Below, one piece after another: positions 32,046 to 33,817 of a DNA stretch of 33,817 nt. This DNA is from JBQTJJ01 sp052387235 (GTDB lineage: Bacteria > Actinomycetota > Acidimicrobiia > Acidimicrobiales > GCA-2861595), in contig JBQTJJ010000092.1 in assembly GCA_052387235.1 (NCBI GenBank), positions 1 to 33,817 on the forward strand, written 5' to 3'. The notes under the pieces were generated by a model that ran no database searches, was not told where the DNA came from, and was given only the letters and a program-made list of their open reading frames with translations. The position numbers and the translations under genes are program-made. Every line of letters starts with the position of its first letter. The stretch's first letter is position 1.

Positions 32046-32674
32046 CCATTGCCGACTCGGGCGGCTCCGGCCGCCTGCGGTGGGCACGCACGGCGCGCGA
32101 GGTTCCCCTCCTGCTCGTGAGCGCGGCGGTGCTCGCCTTCCTGCTCAAGAGCCTGGTGGCGCAGGCGTTCTACATCCCGTCGGGATCGATGCTGCCCCAG
32201 CTGCAGATCAACGACCGGGTGATCGTCTCCAAGATCGCGTACCGCCTCCACGCCCCCCGCCGGGGCGACATCGTGGTGTTCGACTGCCCCGAGCAGGCCT
32301 GCAGCCAGCACGGCGACGGTGGGAGCAGCGGGCTGCGCGGCCTGGCCCGCAAGGTGGCCGAGGGAGTGGGCGTGGTGCAGCCGTCCACCGAGGAGTTCAT
32401 CAAGCGGGTGGTGGCGCTCCCGGGCGAGACGGTGGAGGGGAGGGAGGGCGGTCTCCAGGTCGGCGGCCGGCGCCTCAACGAGCCCTACCTCCCGGCGGGC
32501 ACGGTGACCAGCGACTTCGCCCCGGTGAAGGTCCCTGACGGCCACCTCTTCGTCATGGGCGACAACCGGGCCAACTCGTCGGATTCCCGGGTGTTCGGGC
32601 CCATCCCGGAGTCGTCGGTGGTGGGCCGCACCATCGCCCGGGTCTGGCCGCTGTCCGAGGCGTCGTTCCTGTGA
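32042..32674 (+). CDS. lepB: Signal peptidase I
   Basis: A 210-residue type I signal peptidase anchored by one helix (about 20-40). The catalytic Ser49 lies in IPSGSM and the general base Lys121 in FIKRVVALPGE. The later boxes GDNRANSSDSR and FGPI are intact. It cleaves signal peptides of exported proteins. The start is a TTG (32042) overlapping the rplS stop by 4 nt; no other start fits. Unlike in mycobacteria, rnhB does not follow it. Confidence 0.95.
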   Translation: MTIADSGGSGRLRWARTAREVPLLLVSAAVLAFLLKSLVAQAFYIPSGSMLPQLQINDRVIVSKIAYRLHAPRRGDIVVFDCPEQACSQHGDGGSSGLRGLARKVAEGVGVVQPSTEEFIKRVVALPGETVEGREGGLQVGGRRLNEPYLPAGTVTSDFAPVKVPDGHLFVMGDNRANSSDSRVFGPIPESSVVGRTIARVWPLSEASFL

Positions 32675-32717
32675 GGGCCCGGCCCGGCCCGGGACGTCCG
32701 GCCCGGCCGGGTGGCCG

Positions 32718-32723
32718 TACGAT
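32718..32723 (+). promoter_or_regulatory. -10 element of the DUF2469-yraN unit
   Basis: TACGAT ends 6 nt before the ATG of a 10-codon leader ORF at 32730, so the mRNA should start at or near that ATG. Confidence 0.5.
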
Positions 32724-32729
32724 GAGCAC

Positions 32730-32762
32730 ATGCCGTTGACGTGTCGGGACCTGCCCCGATGA
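32730..32762 (+). CDS. Ten-codon leader ORF before DUF2469
   Basis: ATG at 32730 begins MPLTCRDLPR. Its TGA overlaps the DUF2469 ATG as ATGA (32759-32762). The ORF starts where a leaderless mRNA would begin. Since DUF2469 has no Shine-Dalgarno sequence, it may depend on ribosomes that finish this leader. The single Cys and three Leu/Pro codons are too few to name a sensed amino acid. Confidence 0.45.
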   Translation: MPLTCRDLPR

Positions 32763-33052
32763 GCGCCGAGGATCTCGAGCGGTACGAGACCGAGATCGAG
32801 CTCCAGCTCTACCAGGAGTACCGGGCCGTCCTCCCCATGTTCAAGTACGTGGTGGAGACGGAGCGGCGCTTCTACCTGGCCAACGACGTGAAGATGGAGG
32901 CCAAGGCCGACGGGGGCCGGACCTTCTTCGAGATCGAGCTGGGGGATGCGTGGGTCTGGGACATGTACCGCCCGGCCCGCTTCGTGTCATCGGTGCGCGT
33001 GGTCACCTTCAAGGACGTGAACGTGGAGGAGCTCCCCGAGAAGGAGCTCTGA
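32759..33052 (+). CDS. DUF2469 family protein
   Basis: A 97-residue protein of the actinobacterial DUF2469 family (the Rv2901c type), function unknown. Characteristic parts are MSAEDLERYETEIELQLYQEYR, YVVETERRFYLAND and DAWVWDMYRPARFV. The ATG at 32759 is chosen because mycobacterial members begin with the same MSAEDLE; the longer reading from 32741 is not conserved. It is cytosolic and is followed directly by yraN, whose ATG uses the last base of its stop. The family is a marker of Actinobacteria. Confidence 0.93.
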   Translation: MSAEDLERYETEIELQLYQEYRAVLPMFKYVVETERRFYLANDVKMEAKADGGRTFFEIELGDAWVWDMYRPARFVSSVRVVTFKDVNVEELPEKEL

Positions 33053-33396
33053 TGACCGACCGCCGGCGGGCCCTCGGGACCAGCGGTGAGGAGGCGGTGG
33101 CGGCGTGGTACGTCGACCGCGGCTACGAGGTCGTGGTCCGCAACTGGCGGTGCCGGGACGGCGAGCTGGACCTCGTCGTGCGGGACGGCCGCATGTTCGT
33201 CTTCTGCGAGGTCAAGACCCGCACCTCCCTGGCCTTCGGGGCGCCGGTCGAGGCCGTCACCCGGGCCAAGCAGGAACGCCTCCGCCGCCTCGCCGCCCGC
33301 TGGCTCACCGAGGCCCCCCTCCGCCCCCGCGAGATCCGCTTCGACGTGGCCTCGGTCATGGGCGCCGACATCGAGGTCCTCGAAGGCGCCTTCTGA
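33052..33396 (+). CDS. yraN: UPF0102/YraN family endonuclease-like protein
   Basis: A 114-residue YraN protein with the restriction-endonuclease-like fold. Motifs are LGTSGEEAVAAWYVDRGYEVVVRNWR, GELDLV and FCEVKTR, giving a Glu-x-Asp ... Glu-x-Lys nuclease-type site. Its biological role is not settled. The ATG overlaps the DUF2469 stop by 1 nt. In many bacteria yifB and dprA follow, but here the transcript ends at a hairpin. Confidence 0.92.
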   Translation: MTDRRRALGTSGEEAVAAWYVDRGYEVVVRNWRCRDGELDLVVRDGRMFVFCEVKTRTSLAFGAPVEAVTRAKQERLRRLAARWLTEAPLRPREIRFDVASVMGADIEVLEGAF

Positions 33397-33400
33397 CCTT

Positions 33401-33443
33401 CCCGAGTAAATAGCTCCCCAAAATGGGGAGCTATTTACTCGGG
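33401..33443. terminator. Perfect 20-bp hairpin, AT-rich stem
   Basis: Arms 33401-33420 and 33424-33443 are perfectly complementary with an AAA loop, starting 4 nt after the yraN stop; the pairing extends one more A-T pair. The stem contains GAGTAAATAGC, notably AT-rich for this genome. No T-run follows on either side. It should block transcription from yraN and, being symmetric, could act both ways. Confidence 0.65.
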
Positions 33444-33487
33444 AGTGGGCGGAGACGACGACCGGTACGACAAATCCCCCGGAACGG

Positions 33488-33516
33488 TTGCCAGCATGAA
33501 AGGCAACGAATAGTCT
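33488..33516 (+). promoter_or_regulatory. Sigma-70-type promoter of the terminal lipoprotein
   Basis: TTGCCA (33488-33493) and TAGTCT (33511-33516) are separated by exactly 17 nt, and the GTG start lies 8 nt further on. This is the only promoter in the window with a convincing -35 element. It also appears leaderless. Confidence 0.6.
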
Positions 33517-33524
33517 CCAGCGGC

Positions 33525-33817
33525 GTGAGGGTCGCCCCGGTCGCGGTGCTGCTGGCGATGGGGTTGGCGGCCTGCTCGGGCGGGGGCGACAGCTCCGCCG
33601 ACCCCACCGTGCCCACGGCCGCCACGACGTCCTCGACGCCGGCGCCCGCCATCGACGTCTCGGTCGTCCCCGCCACGATCGACGAGCCCTACCTCAACGC
33701 CGTCCTCGCCGCCCTCGACGAGATCGACGGCGAGGCGACGAGGATCATCGTGGCCACCAAGCGCTTCCCACCGGAGGCCGCCGACCTCCTGAACACCATC
33801 TACAGCGATGCCGAGTT
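33525..33817 (+). CDS. Lipoprotein of unknown function (3' truncated by the window end)
   Basis: The first 97 residues of a lipoprotein, open to the end of the window. A signal peptide (MRVAPVAVLLAMGLAAC) ends in a lipobox LAAC with the lipidated Cys17. A Thr/Ala/Ser/Pro-rich linker follows, then a folded-looking region beginning IDVSVVPATIDEPYLNAVLAALDEIDGEA. This stretch does not match a family I can name; the remaining sequence is needed. The GTG start is supported by the promoter 8 nt upstream, and no Shine-Dalgarno sequence is seen. Confidence 0.75.
   Translation, partial: MRVAPVAVLLAMGLAACSGGGDSSADPTVPTAATTSSTPAPAIDVSVVPATIDEPYLNAVLAALDEIDGEATRIIVATKRFPPEAADLLNTIYSDAE

Overview
This window is a very G+C-rich bacterial chromosome segment (by eye about 70-75% G+C; not computed) from an actinobacterium. 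The block from the rsmD/coaD genes through smc, ftsY, ffh, rpsP, trmD, rplS and lepB to a DUF2469 gene and yraN matches the conserved actinobacterial order known from mycobacteria (sepIVA-DUF177-rnc-mutM-smc-ftsY ... ffh-rpsP-KH-rimM-trmD-rplS-lepB-DUF2469). Thr/Pro-rich secreted proteins, a GTP-type PEP carboxykinase, an MhuD-like haem oxygenase and probable leaderless genes also fit Actinobacteria. I infer a deep-branching lineage such as Acidimicrobiia, but there is no rRNA in the window to prove it.

Layout. 1-3613: the 3' end of a maleylacetate-reductase-like gene, an MhuD-like haem oxygenase, a small membrane protein, a stand-alone Lrp/AsnC sensor domain on the minus strand, and an S9 peptidase. 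3626-5296 (minus strand): a compact accessory island with a probable polymorphic toxin (helical N-terminus, nucleotidyltransferase-like C-terminus) followed by two related probable immunity genes; the second immunity gene is preceded by a relic of the toxin's last codons. 5352-7428 (minus): pckG and a cold-shock-like gene. 7460-9191: a tiny leader ORF, thiL and thiD. 9252-13224: rpmB (minus), divergent from fakA-recG. 13289-13470: a ~75-bp direct duplication that carries a promoter. 13455-16821: a glutamate-type ABC transporter (ATPase, binding lipoprotein, two permeases). 16831-18418: rsmD-coaD-sepIVA-like. 18440-22133: DUF177-rpmF-plsX-acpP-rnc-mutM. 22216-29778: smc, ftsY, an unknown secreted protein and ffh. 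29798-32674: rpsP-khpA-rimM-trmD-rplS-lepB. 32730-33396: a tiny leader ORF, DUF2469 and yraN, then a perfect 20-bp hairpin. 33525 to the end: the start of a lipoprotein.

How the genes work together. The right two-thirds is core machinery: ribosomal proteins and their maturation or modification enzymes (rpmB, rpmF, rpsP, rplS, rimM, trmD, rsmD), protein targeting and export (ffh, ftsY, lepB), chromosome organisation and repair (smc, recG, mutM), and lipid/CoA supply (coaD, plsX, acpP, fakA). Adjacent genes are often joined by 4-nt stop/start overlaps (ATGA, GTGA, TTGA).

A recurring signal is a TAnnnT hexamer about 5-8 nt before the start codon at the head of many transcription units. This is the arrangement expected for leaderless mRNAs. 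Two such promoters feed 8- and 10-codon leader ORFs whose stops overlap the start codons of thiL and the DUF2469 gene. No stretch longer than 300 bases lacks a gene. I saw no tRNA, rRNA, CRISPR array or insertion sequence.
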